A DNA stretch of 64,000 bases from Gemmatimonadota bacterium (GTDB taxonomy: Bacteria; Gemmatimonadota; Gemmatimonadetes; Gemmatimonadales; GWC2-71-9), in assembly GCA_022563595.1 (NCBI GenBank), contig JADFNB010000011.1:22623-86622 (forward strand). The letters are read 5' to 3'. Shown here piece after piece: positions 42,394 through 52,072 of the stretch. Below the pieces are notes generated by a model. The model did not search any database and was not told the DNA's origin. It saw nothing but the letters and a program-made list of their open reading frames with translations. Made by a program: the position numbers and the translations under genes. Within the stretch, counting starts at the first letter, position 1, and every line of letters begins with the position of its first letter.

Positions 42394-43383
42394 ATGGCGA
42401 CGATCACCTACCGCGACGCGCTGAACCAGGCCCTACGTGAGGAAATGGAGCGGGACCCGAACGTCTTCCTCATGGGCGAGGAGGTGGGCGTCTACCAGGG
42501 AGCTTACAAGGTGAGCCGCGGCCTGCTGGAAGCGTTCGGTGAGCACCGCGTCGTCGACACGCCGATCGCCGAGCTGAGCTTCGCCGGCATCGGGGTCGGG
42601 GCCGCTATGGTCGGCATGCGCCCGGTGATCGAGTTCATGACCTGGAATTTCGCGCTCCTCGCAATCGACCAGGTGGTCAACTCCGCCGCGAAGATGCTCT
42701 ACATGTCCGGCGGCCAGATCCCGGTGCCGATCGTCTTCCGCGGTCCCGGCGGCGCCGCGCTACAGCTCGCCGCCCAGCATTCCCAGGCGTTCGAGTCGTG
42801 GTTCGCGCACATTCCCGGGTTGCGGGTCGTCGCTCCGGCCACGCCGTACGATGCCAAGGGCCTGCTGAAATCGGCGATACGCGACGACAACCCGGTTGTC
42901 TTCCTCGAGGGCGAGATGCTGTACAACTTGAAGGGCGAGGTGCCGGAGGAAGAGTACACGATCCCGCTCGGCGAGGCGGACGTGAAGCGCGAGGGCAATG
43001 ACGTGACGATCGTGTGCCATTCCAAGACGGTGGCGGTCGCGCACAAGGCCGCGGACCGGCTCAGCAGCCAACTCGGTGTCGAAGCCGAGATCGTTGACCT
43101 GCGCACCATTCGCCCGCTCGATGTCGAGACGATCGTCGCCAGCGTCCGGAAGACCAACCGCTGCGTCATCGTCGAGGAAGGCTGGCCGTTCTGCGGCGTG
43201 GGCGCCCAGGTCGTCGACGAGATCCAGCGGGCGGCGTTCGACGACCTGGACGCGCCGGTCCTGCGCGTGACGCAGGCCGACGTCCCGATGCCCTATAGCA
43301 AGAAACTCGAGCGCTTGACCAAGCCGAACCCCGACCAGGTGGTGGACGCTGTCAAGCAGGTGAGCTACCTCGATGGCAACTAG
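42394..43383 (+). CDS. pdhB: Pyruvate dehydrogenase E1 component, beta subunit
   Basis: A 329-residue E1 beta. MGEEVGVYQGAYKVSRGLLE, DTPIAELSFAGIGVGAAM, EFMTWNFALLAIDQVVNSAAK and the C-terminal VTQADVPMPYSKKLERL follow the family throughout. Glu in PIAELS is the ThDP-activating residue. It starts two bases after E1 alpha and ends inside the E2 gene (11-base overlap). Together with E1 alpha it oxidatively decarboxylates pyruvate and acetylates the E2 lipoyl group. Confidence 0.96.
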   Translation: MATITYRDALNQALREEMERDPNVFLMGEEVGVYQGAYKVSRGLLEAFGEHRVVDTPIAELSFAGIGVGAAMVGMRPVIEFMTWNFALLAIDQVVNSAAKMLYMSGGQIPVPIVFRGPGGAALQLAAQHSQAFESWFAHIPGLRVVAPATPYDAKGLLKSAIRDDNPVVFLEGEMLYNLKGEVPEEEYTIPLGEADVKREGNDVTIVCHSKTVAVAHKAADRLSSQLGVEAEIVDLRTIRPLDVETIVASVRKTNRCVIVEEGWPFCGVGAQVVDEIQRAAFDDLDAPVLRVTQADVPMPYSKKLERLTKPNPDQVVDAVKQVSYLDGN

Positions 43384-44581
43384 GGTCCTCATGGAAGCGC
43401 TCTCCCCCACGATGGAAGAGGGGAAGATCGCAGCGTGGCTCAAGCGAGAGGGCGACACGGTGGAGGCGGGCGACACGCTCGCCGAAGTCGAGACCGACAA
43501 GGCGGTCATGGACCTCCAGGCACGCGGGCACGGTGTGCTGCGCAAGATCATCGTCGGCGAAGGGGCCACCACCGAGGTGGGGAATCTGGTCGCGGTGATC
43601 GCGGGGCCTGACGAGGATATCTCCCACATACTCTCGGAGGCAGCGGACGCAACGGGCGCGGCGGCCGGGGCCGAACCGGCGGCGCTGACGGCGACCGCAC
43701 CCGCACCCACTGCCGCGGGAGAAAGTGCGGCCGGGAGAATAAAGGCCTCACCACTCGCCCGCCGCCTCGCCCGAGAGAAGGGACTCGATCTCGCGGTGGT
43801 GGCAGGGTCGGGACCCGGCGGCCGGGTGGTCAAGCGGGACATCGAGGCGGCCCTCCCCGCCGGTGTCCCCGCCGCCCCCGCCGCCGTAGAGCTGGCACCG
43901 GGAGGCTACGAGGACATAGAGCCCTCACAACTCCGCAAGACGATCGCCAAGCGTCTGGTTCAGTCGTTGGGACCGGTGCCGCACTTTTTCCTGACGACGG
44001 AGATCGATATGGAGCGCGCGGCGGAAGCGCGGGACGCGCTCAACGCTCTGGGCGACACCAAGGTCTCGTTCAACGATATCGTGGTCAAGGTCGTCGCCCA
44101 GGCGCTCATCACACACCGGGAGTGCAACGCGTGGTGGCAGGACAGTCACGTCCGGTACTTCAACGACGTGCATATCTCGATGGCCGTCGCGATCGATGAC
44201 GGTCTGATCACGCCCGTGATCCGCAACGCCAACCGCAAGTCACTGCGCGAGATCGCCGTGGAAAGCCGCGCCCTCGCCGAACGCGCCCGCAACCGCAAGC
44301 TGCTGCCCGAGGAGTATACCGGCGGCACCTTCTCGATATCGAACCTCGGCATGCTCGGCATCGACGAGTTCACCGCAGTCATCAATCCGCCGGAGGCCGG
44401 CATCCTCGCGGTCGGCGCCATGACGCCGAAACCCGTCGTCCACGAGGGCTCTGTAACCGTCCGGCGGCGCATGCGCGTCACGATGAGCTGCGACCACCGG
44501 GTCATCGACGGGGCAATGGGCGCGCGGTTCCTACAGACCGTCAAGCGCATGCTCGAGAACCCGCTCGCCATCGTCTGGTGA
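43373..44581 (+). CDS. pdhC: Dihydrolipoamide acetyltransferase, E2 component
   Basis: A 402-residue E2. One lipoyl domain (1-80) carries Lys43 in EVETDKAVMDLQA. An Ala/Pro linker follows, then the subunit-binding domain (KASPLARRLAREKGLDLAVV, GRVVKRDIEAAL). The catalytic domain ends with the active site MSCDHRVIDGAMGARFL (His about 374). The single lipoyl domain is typical of mitochondrial-like bacterial PDH. It overlaps E1 beta by 11 bases and is followed after 53 bases by E3. LipA and LipB, encoded on either side, lipoylate it. Confidence 0.96.
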   Translation: MATRVLMEALSPTMEEGKIAAWLKREGDTVEAGDTLAEVETDKAVMDLQARGHGVLRKIIVGEGATTEVGNLVAVIAGPDEDISHILSEAADATGAAAGAEPAALTATAPAPTAAGESAAGRIKASPLARRLAREKGLDLAVVAGSGPGGRVVKRDIEAALPAGVPAAPAAVELAPGGYEDIEPSQLRKTIAKRLVQSLGPVPHFFLTTEIDMERAAEARDALNALGDTKVSFNDIVVKVVAQALITHRECNAWWQDSHVRYFNDVHISMAVAIDDGLITPVIRNANRKSLREIAVESRALAERARNRKLLPEEYTGGTFSISNLGMLGIDEFTAVINPPEAGILAVGAMTPKPVVHEGSVTVRRRMRVTMSCDHRVIDGAMGARFLQTVKRMLENPLAIVW

Positions 44582-44634
44582 CGAGGACGATCGACTGATA
44601 CGAATCTTTCTCCGCATCACACGGGAACACTCCA

Positions 44635-46029
44635 GTGTCCAAGACATTTGACGTCATCATTCTCGGTGGAGGCCCTGCGGGCTACGTGTGTGCGATCCGC
44701 GCGGCCCAACTAGGCCTCAGCACGGCGGTGGTCGAGCGGGACAAGCTCGGCGGCGTGTGCGTGAACGCGGGCTGTATCCCGAGCAAGGCGCTGCTGCACA
44801 GCGCTCACATGGCCAACATCATCAAGCACGATGCCAAAGCGCTCGGCATCACGATCGGTGAGGTGTCGCTCGACTTCGGTGTGGCGATGAATCGATCGCG
44901 AGAGGTGAGCGAGCAGAACTCCAAGGGTGTCGCGTACCTGATGAAGAAGCACAAGGTCACGGTCATCAACGGAACCGGCAAACTGGCAAAAGGCAGGAGA
45001 ATCACGGTGGACGGGGACGCCTACTCGGCGTCCAAGGCAATCGTGATCGCAACCGGGAGCCGGGTCAAGGGTCTGCCGCAGGTCGGACTCGACATCAACA
45101 AGACGTCCGTGATCTCGTCCGATGAGGCGCTCTTTCTCGAGCGTGCACCCAGGAGCCTGGCCATCGTCGGCGCTGGCGCTGTCGGCATGGAGTTCGCCGA
45201 CATCTTCAATGCCTTCGGGAGCGACGTGACACTGATCGAGGTATTGCCGCGGGTCTTGCCCGTCGAGGACGCCGAATCATCGGCCATGCTGGCACGGGTC
45301 TTCAAGCAACGCAAGATCGCCGTCCTTGCCGGCGCCAAGATCGTGAGCGCCGCCGTCAGCGACGAGAAGGTCACGCTCGCAGTCGAGACGGGCGGCAAAT
45401 CGCGCAAGATCGAGGCGGAAAAAGTCCTCATGGCGGCCGGCCGCGCGCCGAACGTAGAGAACGCGGGGTTCGAGGACGCGGGCGTCCCGCTCGGCGACCG
45501 CGGATTCGTGAAGGTGGATGAGAACCTGCGGACGACCGCCGATGGTATCTACTGTATCGGCGATGTGGCCGGCCCGCCCATGTTGGCCCACAAGGGCAGC
45601 CGGGAAGGCGTACACGTGGCCGAGCGCATCGCCGGCCACACGCCGCACCCGATCCGGTACGATAACATCCCGTCGGTGACCTACTGCCATCCCGAGGTGG
45701 CGAGCATCGGCCTCACCGAGGAGCAGTGCAAGGAACGGCAGCTCGACTACCAGGTTGGCAGGTTCCCTCTCACCGCGAACGGCCGGGCCCGCGCCACGAA
45801 CGAGACGGACGGCTTCGTCAAGATCATTCGCGACACGAAATACGGTGAAATCCTCGGTGCCCACATAGTGGCGTCCCACGCGAGCGAGATTATCCACGAA
45901 CTCGCCGTAGCCCGGGAGAACGAGTACACGGTGGAAGAGATCAATCTGGCGGTACACGCACATCCCACGCTGTCCGAGGCGGTGGCCGAGGCGGCGCTCG
46001 ATGCCATGGGACGCGTGATGCATGTGTAG
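44635..46029 (+). CDS. lpdA: Dihydrolipoamide dehydrogenase, E3 component
   Basis: A 464-residue FAD flavoprotein that reoxidises the lipoyl groups of PDH and of the glycine cleavage H protein. The FAD motif ILGGGPAGYVCA (9-20) is followed by the redox pair Cys42 and Cys47 (GGVCVNAGCIPSK), an NAD motif VGAGAVGMEFADIF, and the C-terminal His-Glu pair in HAHPTLSEAVAEA. It starts with GTG at 44635. With E1 alpha, E1 beta and E2 upstream the complex is complete; GcvH may use the same E3. Confidence 0.96.
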   Translation: MSKTFDVIILGGGPAGYVCAIRAAQLGLSTAVVERDKLGGVCVNAGCIPSKALLHSAHMANIIKHDAKALGITIGEVSLDFGVAMNRSREVSEQNSKGVAYLMKKHKVTVINGTGKLAKGRRITVDGDAYSASKAIVIATGSRVKGLPQVGLDINKTSVISSDEALFLERAPRSLAIVGAGAVGMEFADIFNAFGSDVTLIEVLPRVLPVEDAESSAMLARVFKQRKIAVLAGAKIVSAAVSDEKVTLAVETGGKSRKIEAEKVLMAAGRAPNVENAGFEDAGVPLGDRGFVKVDENLRTTADGIYCIGDVAGPPMLAHKGSREGVHVAERIAGHTPHPIRYDNIPSVTYCHPEVASIGLTEEQCKERQLDYQVGRFPLTANGRARATNETDGFVKIIRDTKYGEILGAHIVASHASEIIHELAVARENEYTVEEINLAVHAHPTLSEAVAEAALDAMGRVMHV

Positions 46030-46032
46030 CAG

Positions 46033-46467
46033 ATGCCGGGATTAGCCGGCAAGCAGGAGGCGCCTAAGCAGGTGGACGCGAGTGGTACGGAGCATGGCGG
46101 TGACCAGCCCGATCTCATCGCGGTAGCGCTGTCGAGCATCGCCGCCGGGGGAGCTGCTGGTGCGGCACTCGTCTCCGCGGCGTTGGCCGCGTTCCACGAC
46201 CGGCTCACCGACACTCTTCCACTCACGATCTTCGCCGGGTTGGTCGTCGCCGTGGCGCTGGGATGGACGCTCGCGCGGGCGGTGGGCGACGTGTGGCGGC
46301 GCGGCGTAACGGCGGCACTGGCTGCCTTCGGGACGCTGATACTGGCGGGCCTGGCTGCGCCGGCGGACATTGTCGCCGGGCGTGCCGGACTCGTGGGCTA
46401 TGCGGCCCTGCTGGCGGCCGGTGCGGTCGTGGCGGCGCGCGGTGCCAAGCGGGTGGCTCGCGGATGA
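46033..46467 (+). CDS. Small multi-span membrane protein
   Basis: A 144-residue protein with a polar, Glu/Gly-rich first 25 residues, then about four hydrophobic spans (AVALSSIAAGGAAGAALVSAA, TIFAGLVVAVALGWTLA, GVTAALAAFGTLILAGLAA and GYAALLAAGAVVAAR). No family recognised. It lies three bases after lpdA and its stop overlaps the lipB ATG by three bases, so it is certainly in the operon, but whether it has any role in lipoate or PDH metabolism is not known. Confidence 0.65.
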   Translation: MPGLAGKQEAPKQVDASGTEHGGDQPDLIAVALSSIAAGGAAGAALVSAALAAFHDRLTDTLPLTIFAGLVVAVALGWTLARAVGDVWRRGVTAALAAFGTLILAGLAAPADIVAGRAGLVGYAALLAAGAVVAARGAKRVARG

Positions 46468-47162
46468 GCAGTGAGCTTGCAGTGGTCGGACTCGGGAGGA
46501 TGCCGTATGGGGAGGCTCTCGCGCTCCAACGCGACCTGGCGCAGCGCCGCATCGCGCGCGAGATCACCCGTGACATGCTCCTCCTCGTTGAACATCCGCC
46601 CGTCATCACCCTCGGTCGCGGCTTCAAGCCCGAACATCTCGCGGCGCCGCGCGAGTTTCTCGACGCACGCGGCGTGGAACTCTTCGAGATCGAGCGTGGC
46701 GGCGACGTCACCTTCCACGGACCAGGACAGCTCGTCGGATATCCGATCTACGATCTGAGCGAACACGAGCAGGACGTGCATTGGTTCCTCCGCCAACTCG
46801 AAGCGGCGCTGATCGCGGCGCTCGCCGAGCTGGGCGTCGAGGTGCGGCGGAACGAGGGATACACCGGTGTGTGGATCGGCAACCGGAAGATCGCGAGCAT
46901 CGGTATCCACGTGAAGCGGTGGGTGACGTGGCACGGCTTCGCGCTCAACGTGACCACGGACCTGTCCTACTTCGACCTGATCGTACCCTGCGGTATCGCC
47001 GGCGTGACGATGACCACCGTGCAGAAGGAGTTGGCGGAGCGGGCGCCTCGCGATCTGTGGGGGAGGGCCGTGGATTGTACCGTGCTGGGGTTCGCCGAGG
47101 TGTTCCGGCAGCGACCGCAGATGCTGTCGCTCGAGGAGCTGGCGGTCCGGCAAGAGAGGTAG
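46464..47162 (+). CDS. lipB: Octanoyltransferase
   Basis: A 232-residue LipB that moves octanoyl groups from acyl carrier protein to lipoyl domains, before LipA adds sulfur. The motifs are HPPVITLGRGFKPEHL, RGGDVTFHGPGQLVGYPI, the catalytic lysine in GNRKIASIGIHVKRWVT and the nucleophile cysteine in IVPCGIAGVTM. ATG 46464 overlaps the stop of the membrane gene (ATGA). It closes the lipA-PDH-lipB unit and meets the dipeptidase gene convergently 50 bases on. Confidence 0.95.
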   Translation: MSSELAVVGLGRMPYGEALALQRDLAQRRIAREITRDMLLLVEHPPVITLGRGFKPEHLAAPREFLDARGVELFEIERGGDVTFHGPGQLVGYPIYDLSEHEQDVHWFLRQLEAALIAALAELGVEVRRNEGYTGVWIGNRKIASIGIHVKRWVTWHGFALNVTTDLSYFDLIVPCGIAGVTMTTVQKELAERAPRDLWGRAVDCTVLGFAEVFRQRPQMLSLEELAVRQER

Positions 47163-47212
47163 CGCGCCGAGACGCCGCAGCGGACTACGGCGCGAGGCAC
47201 CGGTCGCCGTCC

Positions 47213-48577
47213 CTACTTGCCTGCCATCAACTGGAAGAACCGGCCGAACACCCGCACCCCCTTCCACACCTGAGCGAGATTGATCTTCTCGTTGGGCGCG
47301 TGGAGCCGGTCGTCGGGCAGACCGACGCCGGTCAGGATGACCGGCGCCCCTTCCTTTGCCAGTTCGGGTACGATGGGGATCGACCCGCCGGAGCGCGTCA
47401 GCGTCACACCACGTCGCTCGACCTCGCGGAACGCCCGGTCGATCAGCGCGAACGGAGGTGCATCGGTCCGCACCACCACCGGATCGGCGCCGTGGATCAA
47501 CTCCACGTCGACCTGCGCGTACCTCGGCGCGAGCGCTTGCACCGCCCGCGTGAGCTGCCGCTTCACGGTCTCCAGCTTCTGGTTCGGGACCAGCCGCAGG
47601 CTCACCTTGGCCGACGCTTGGGCCGGGATCACGGTCTTGGCCCCTTCCCCCGTGAACCCGCCGCGGATACCGTGAATGTCCAGCGTTGGGAGCGCCCAAA
47701 GACGCTCGAGCACGTGATACCGCTCCAGGCCCGTGAGCGCCTTGGCCCCGACCTCATCCCGCATGAACGCCCGCTCCTTGAACGGCAGCTCATTCCAGCC
47801 GTCACGTTCCTGGCTGGAGGGCCGGTCGACCGCCTCATAGAGACCGGGGATGCGGATACGTCCCTTGGCCGTCTTGAGGCCCGCCAGAATGCGGACCAGC
47901 GTCTCGTGCGCGTTCGGCGCCACGCCGCCGTACAACCCCGAGTGCAGATCGGTCTTCGCCGTCCGCACCGTGATCTCCACGTAGCAGACCCCGCGGAGCC
48001 CCGTCATGACCGACGGCCATCCAGGTGCGTAGTAGTGCAGATCGGAAACGAGCACCACGTCGGCTCTCACCCGTTCGGGCTCACGCGCCAACAGATCGAA
48101 CAGGATCTTGCTCCCCGTCTCCTCTTGTCCTTCGATCAGGAACCGTACGTTCACGGGAGCCGGCCCGCCGGCCAGCACGGCCTCGAAGGCCTTCACGATC
48201 GCGAACACCTGTCCCTTGTCATCCGTGGCGCCGCGCGCGAAGAGATCGCCGTTTCGCTCCGTGGGCTCGAACGGCGGTGTCACCCATTCGTCGATCGGGT
48301 CGGGCGGCTGCACATCGTAGTGTCCGTAGACCAACACCGTCGGCCTACCGGGCGCACGGGGCCCCTCCGCCCATATGACGGGATGCGAATCGCCAGCCAG
48401 GTATTCGACCGTGGGGCAGCCGATCTGTTCGAGCTGATCGCCCAGCCACTCCGCGGCCCGCCGACAATCGGCGTCGTGGCTCGGGTCGGTCGAGATGCTG
48501 GGAATCGAGAGCAGCGCGCGAAGCTCGTCCAGCATCCTGGAGCGCTGCCTGGCTACGAACTGTTCCAGAGTAGGCAT
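47213..48577 (-). CDS. M20-family dipeptidase
   Basis: A 454-residue zinc dipeptidase of the M20A/CNDP group. The first metal site is VLVYGHYDVQPPDP, then LFARGATDDKGQV, the general-base region LIEGQEETGSK and VSDLHYY. The dimerisation lid domain follows (AKTDLHSGLYGGVAPNAHE). It hydrolyses dipeptides in the cytosol. I use ATG 48577 (MPTLEQFVARQ); the longer frame is upstream region. Divergent from the glutamate dehydrogenase gene, with 128 bases between. Confidence 0.92.
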   Translation of the reverse strand: MPTLEQFVARQRSRMLDELRALLSIPSISTDPSHDADCRRAAEWLGDQLEQIGCPTVEYLAGDSHPVIWAEGPRAPGRPTVLVYGHYDVQPPDPIDEWVTPPFEPTERNGDLFARGATDDKGQVFAIVKAFEAVLAGGPAPVNVRFLIEGQEETGSKILFDLLAREPERVRADVVLVSDLHYYAPGWPSVMTGLRGVCYVEITVRTAKTDLHSGLYGGVAPNAHETLVRILAGLKTAKGRIRIPGLYEAVDRPSSQERDGWNELPFKERAFMRDEVGAKALTGLERYHVLERLWALPTLDIHGIRGGFTGEGAKTVIPAQASAKVSLRLVPNQKLETVKRQLTRAVQALAPRYAQVDVELIHGADPVVVRTDAPPFALIDRAFREVERRGVTLTRSGGSIPIVPELAKEGAPVILTGVGLPDDRLHAPNEKINLAQVWKGVRVFGRFFQLMAGK

Positions 48578-48705
48578 AGCACAATCTGTAGCGGTTGGTG
48601 ACGAGTGGGAATATAGCCCGTCTCCGTCTCCCGCCGCGCAGCGCCTTGCCAGCTCGAGACCGCCGGCGTCAATTCCAATCCCATCCAACAGGAGAAAGGA
48701 TCGCC

Positions 48706-49971
48706 ATGACCGTTGAAGAGCAGTCGCGGCCGTCGATGCGCACGGGTGCGATCGTCAAGAGCCAGTTCGACATCGCGGCCGACCTCGTTGGACTCGAGCC
48801 GTACATGCGCCGCCTGCTGCGCTCTCCGTTCCGGTCCGTTGCCGTCGAGGTGCCGGTCAGGATGGACGACGGGCGGATCGAGGTGTACCGCGGTTACCGC
48901 ATTCAACACAACGGCGCGCGCGGACCGTGTAAGGGCGGTATCCGGTTTCACGCGGAAGCGGACGAAGACGAGGTACTGGGGCTCGCGACCACCATGACCT
49001 GGAAGACGGCGCTGGTCGACATCCCGTTCGGCGGCGCCAAGGGCGGGGTGCAGGTCGACCCGCGACAGCTATCGAAGCGCGAACTCGAGGCGGTGACCCG
49101 GACCTTCACCAATCGCATCGCCATCGTGCTGGGTCCTTACCGCGACATCCCCGCTCCAGACATGGGCACCGACCAGCAGGTCATGGCCTGGCTGCTGGAT
49201 GAGTACTCGAAGCGGAGCGGATACTCCCCGGCCGTCGTGACCGGGAAACCGATCTCACTCGGCGGCTCGCTCGGGCGGGAAGAGGCCACTGGCCAGGGCC
49301 TGAGATACTGCATGGAAGCGTACGCACGGGACTTCGATCTGCCGATCGAGGACTCGCGGGTGGTCATCCAGGGGTTCGGCAACGTGGGCGCCCATCTCGC
49401 GCGGCTGCTGCACGATGCGGGCGCGAGGGTCGTGGCGGTGAGCGACATCGACGGCGGCCTGCACAATGACGGCGGTCTCGATGTCCCGCGCCTGTTCGAG
49501 CACGCCTACGCGCAGCGAAAACCGGTCCCGGAGTTCCCCGGCGGCGACCGGATCACGAACGACGAGATCTGGCGGGTCGCATGCGACTGGCTGATCCCCG
49601 CCGCACTCGGCGGCGTGATCAACGAGGACGGAAACGCCAAAGCACTCGACTGCAAGGTCATCGTAGAAGCGGCGAACAGCCCCACCACTCCCATCGCGGA
49701 CAAGATCCTCACCGAGCGCAACATCACGGTGCTGCCGGACTTCCTCATGAATTCGGGCGGCGTGATCGTCAGCTACTTCGAGTGGGTACAGAATCTCCAA
49801 CAGCAGCCGTGGTCGCTGGACAAGGTGAACGAGGAACTGCACCGGAAGATTACGGCCGCCTATCGCATGGTACGCGACCTCGTGAACAAGGAACACGTCA
49901 CGTGGCGCACGGCGGCCTACGCGATCGCGTTGACGCGGGTAGCTGAGGCGGAGCAGCTTCGCGGGCACTGA
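48706..49971 (+). CDS. Glu/Leu/Phe/Val dehydrogenase (glutamate dehydrogenase)
   Basis: A 421-residue amino-acid dehydrogenase, by size and motif a class II glutamate dehydrogenase joining 2-oxoglutarate and ammonia. KGGIRFHAEADEDEVLGLA with the catalytic lysines, the GGAKGG loop, PDMGTDQQVMAWLLDEY and the NAD(P) motif GFGNVGAHLARLL are present. A ribosome binding site (AGGAG) precedes ATG 48706. Cofactor choice is not read. It meets the PF10023 gene convergently with 23 bases between. Confidence 0.92.
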   Translation: MTVEEQSRPSMRTGAIVKSQFDIAADLVGLEPYMRRLLRSPFRSVAVEVPVRMDDGRIEVYRGYRIQHNGARGPCKGGIRFHAEADEDEVLGLATTMTWKTALVDIPFGGAKGGVQVDPRQLSKRELEAVTRTFTNRIAIVLGPYRDIPAPDMGTDQQVMAWLLDEYSKRSGYSPAVVTGKPISLGGSLGREEATGQGLRYCMEAYARDFDLPIEDSRVVIQGFGNVGAHLARLLHDAGARVVAVSDIDGGLHNDGGLDVPRLFEHAYAQRKPVPEFPGGDRITNDEIWRVACDWLIPAALGGVINEDGNAKALDCKVIVEAANSPTTPIADKILTERNITVLPDFLMNSGGVIVSYFEWVQNLQQQPWSLDKVNEELHRKITAAYRMVRDLVNKEHVTWRTAAYAIALTRVAEAEQLRGH

Positions 49972-49994
49972 CCGCACCTGACGGCGACCTGGGG

Positions 49995-51107
49995 CTAGGG
50001 GGAACGGACAGGCTGGTTGCTCAGGCGTTCGAGGACGTCGTAGGGTTCAACACCCGGCTCCGCGTCGATCTCCTCGGCCAGCAACCGTACCGCATCGCGC
50101 AGGCTGCCAGCCCGTTGATACAGCCGCTCGAAGAGATCCAGGCGCGTCCGATAGATTTGGGCGGCGACGATCGTGGCGTTGTTGAGGGGACGGCGCGCGA
50201 GGCGCTCGCCGGAATATGCTTCGAGTTCTGCGCCGAGTGCACCGCGCAGGCGTTGGCGCGCGCGCGCGAAGATCTCGTCACGGCTAACGCCAAGCTCGCG
50301 CTTCGGCGGGCGAGCCCGATACACCTCCGTCAGTTCCTCCACCAGATCCGCGTAGTACGCCGACAACCGGAGCTGGTCACGCCAGATCGCCGCCGCGCGA
50401 GCCGCGCGGGCCGAGTCACCCACCGAGCGGAAGAACGCCGCCGCACCGCGAAAGCCCACGAACGTCGCGAAGCTCTCGTCGAACGGCGTGGCGTTGGCGA
50501 CGTACAGCGTGGCATGCGCGATCTCGTGTATCACCGTCGAGGCGAGACCCACCGAATCGGCGTCCACGACCGTCGACAGCAACGGGTCGCTGAACCAGCC
50601 CAGGGTGGAGAACGCACCGGCGGGACGCAGGTACGTGTCGTAGCCGCGCGCTTCCAGAGCCCGCGCGGCGTTCCTGGCAGATTCCAGGGAGAAGAAACCC
50701 CTATAAGGAACCCGCCCGACGATCGGAAAGCGCCACAGATGTGGCTCGAGGGCGTCCTGCGGGCTGGCGGAGAGAACGAGTAGGAGCGTGTCCCGGCCGA
50801 CATCGGAGAACATCGTGTACGTGTCGTCCACCGTCAGGCCGAGTCGCTCGCCGGCGAAGGTGCGAACGTCGAGCACCAACCGGAGCTTCGCGCGGCGCGG
50901 CGCGGACGTACCCGGCGCGTCGACCAGCTGTGCGATGGGGCGACGTTTGAGCAGAATGCGCGCCTCTTCGTAGGCCGCGCGCAACACGAACCGCACGTCC
51001 GAAGACACGACCGGCGCCAGGACGGCGAGCAGCAGGAGGAGCAGCAGGAGGATCTTGACGGTGCGCCAGACCCAGTGGCGCCAGGCGGCACTGGTGGAGA
51101 CGGTCAC
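49995..51107 (-). CDS. Membrane-anchored putative aminopeptidase (PF10023)
   Basis: A 370-residue predicted zinc aminopeptidase of the PF10023/COG4324 type. One N-terminal span ([18 protein letters not shown]) is followed by [49 protein letters not shown], and [17 protein letters not shown]. The HEIAH zinc motif is His193, Glu194 and His197, with Glu210 nearby ([10 protein letters not shown]). The zinc residues are intact, but no substrate is known for the family. It overlaps the outer-membrane protein gene upstream by four bases. Confidence 0.88.
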   Translation of the reverse strand: MTVSTSAAWRHWVWRTVKILLLLLLLLAVLAPVVSSDVRFVLRAAYEEARILLKRRPIAQLVDAPGTSAPRRAKLRLVLDVRTFAGERLGLTVDDTYTMFSDVGRDTLLLVLSASPQDALEPHLWRFPIVGRVPYRGFFSLESARNAARALEARGYDTYLRPAGAFSTLGWFSDPLLSTVVDADSVGLASTVIHEIAHATLYVANATPFDESFATFVGFRGAAAFFRSVGDSARAARAAAIWRDQLRLSAYYADLVEELTEVYRARPPKRELGVSRDEIFARARQRLRGALGAELEAYSGERLARRPLNNATIVAAQIYRTRLDLFERLYQRAGSLRDAVRLLAEEIDAEPGVEPYDVLERLSNQPVRSP

Positions 51108-52060
51108 AGCGTCAGACGGACCCCTATGCGTTGGGATGCGTCACCCAGAAGATCAGTTGGGTCGTACGCATAGTCCACGCTCAGGCGCGCGAGGCCCAGG
51201 CTCAGCCCGTATGTCAGCGCCGACCGATCCGACCCGGTGGGCCGCGATCCGTACGCGCTTCGCGCAATCAACCCGACGCCGCCAACCACCACGCCACCCT
51301 CGAGCCCCACCACCAATCGGGTACCGCGCCCCTCGGGCCACTGAACCTCCAGGATCGAGAGAAGACGGAAGGTCTCCTGCGGATCGACGTAGTTCATCGT
51401 AAAGCCGGCGCGGGTGAGGCGCGGCATCGCCAGATCGGATTGGCTATCCCAGTTCCCGCGGATGTTCTGAACGGAGAACCCGAGCGCCATGATGTCGAAG
51501 AAGGCCACCGCCAGTCCGAAATCCGCACTGACGCCTTTCTGCGTGATGTCCGCAACGCGCTGCCGCACCAGTTTTGCGGAGCCGCCGAAGGCGATCATGC
51601 CGAACCGGTAGATCAGCGATCCGACCCCGAGGAACTCGCTGGCTCCGACCGTTGCCCCCGTCGGCGCACCGGCCACACCACCTGTGGCCGGGTCCGGCAC
51701 GAGTTCCGGTTCGGTTCCGAAGTCGAAGTACTTTACGCCGGCACCGAAGTTGAACTGTCCGAGGCGCCACGCGAAGGCGCCGACGGTCTGGTATGCGTCG
51801 AACGGGGCCTGGAAGTACGCCGCCTCGAGCCCGATGTGGCGTATCGTCGCGATACCCGCGGGGTTGTTGAAGACGGCGCCCGCGTCGCCGACCAACGCCA
51901 CCGCGGCGCCGTTCAGCCCCGCCTCGCGCACCCCACTTCGGGTCTGGAGCACGATGGGACCCTCCGCCCCCGCCCCCTGCGCGTGGAGTGTCACGCTGAC
52001 AGCGACGACTGCTGTCAGGAGGGCCACCGCTCCTGTCCAGACACTCCCACCCGCTCGCAT
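51104..52060 (-). CDS. Outer-membrane beta-barrel protein (PorV/UPF0164-like)
   Basis: A 318-residue exported protein. After a Sec signal ending in [37 protein letters not shown] is the PorV/FadL-like plug start, and alternating beta strands follow to the C-terminal IGVRLTL. This pattern fits a UPF0164/PorV-type barrel. It may be a transporter or a surface-protein anchor; neither can be proven. It follows the large Ig/IPT lipoprotein gene by 12 bases and overlaps the aminopeptidase gene, so these three are co-transcribed. Confidence 0.72.
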   Translation of the reverse strand: MRAGGSVWTGAVALLTAVVAVSVTLHAQGAGAEGPIVLQTRSGVREAGLNGAAVALVGDAGAVFNNPAGIATIRHIGLEAAYFQAPFDAYQTVGAFAWRLGQFNFGAGVKYFDFGTEPELVPDPATGGVAGAPTGATVGASEFLGVGSLIYRFGMIAFGGSAKLVRQRVADITQKGVSADFGLAVAFFDIMALGFSVQNIRGNWDSQSDLAMPRLTRAGFTMNYVDPQETFRLLSILEVQWPEGRGTRLVVGLEGGVVVGGVGLIARSAYGSRPTGSDRSALTYGLSLGLARLSVDYAYDPTDLLGDASQRIGVRLTL

Positions 52061-52072
52061 CCTCGGTTTCGT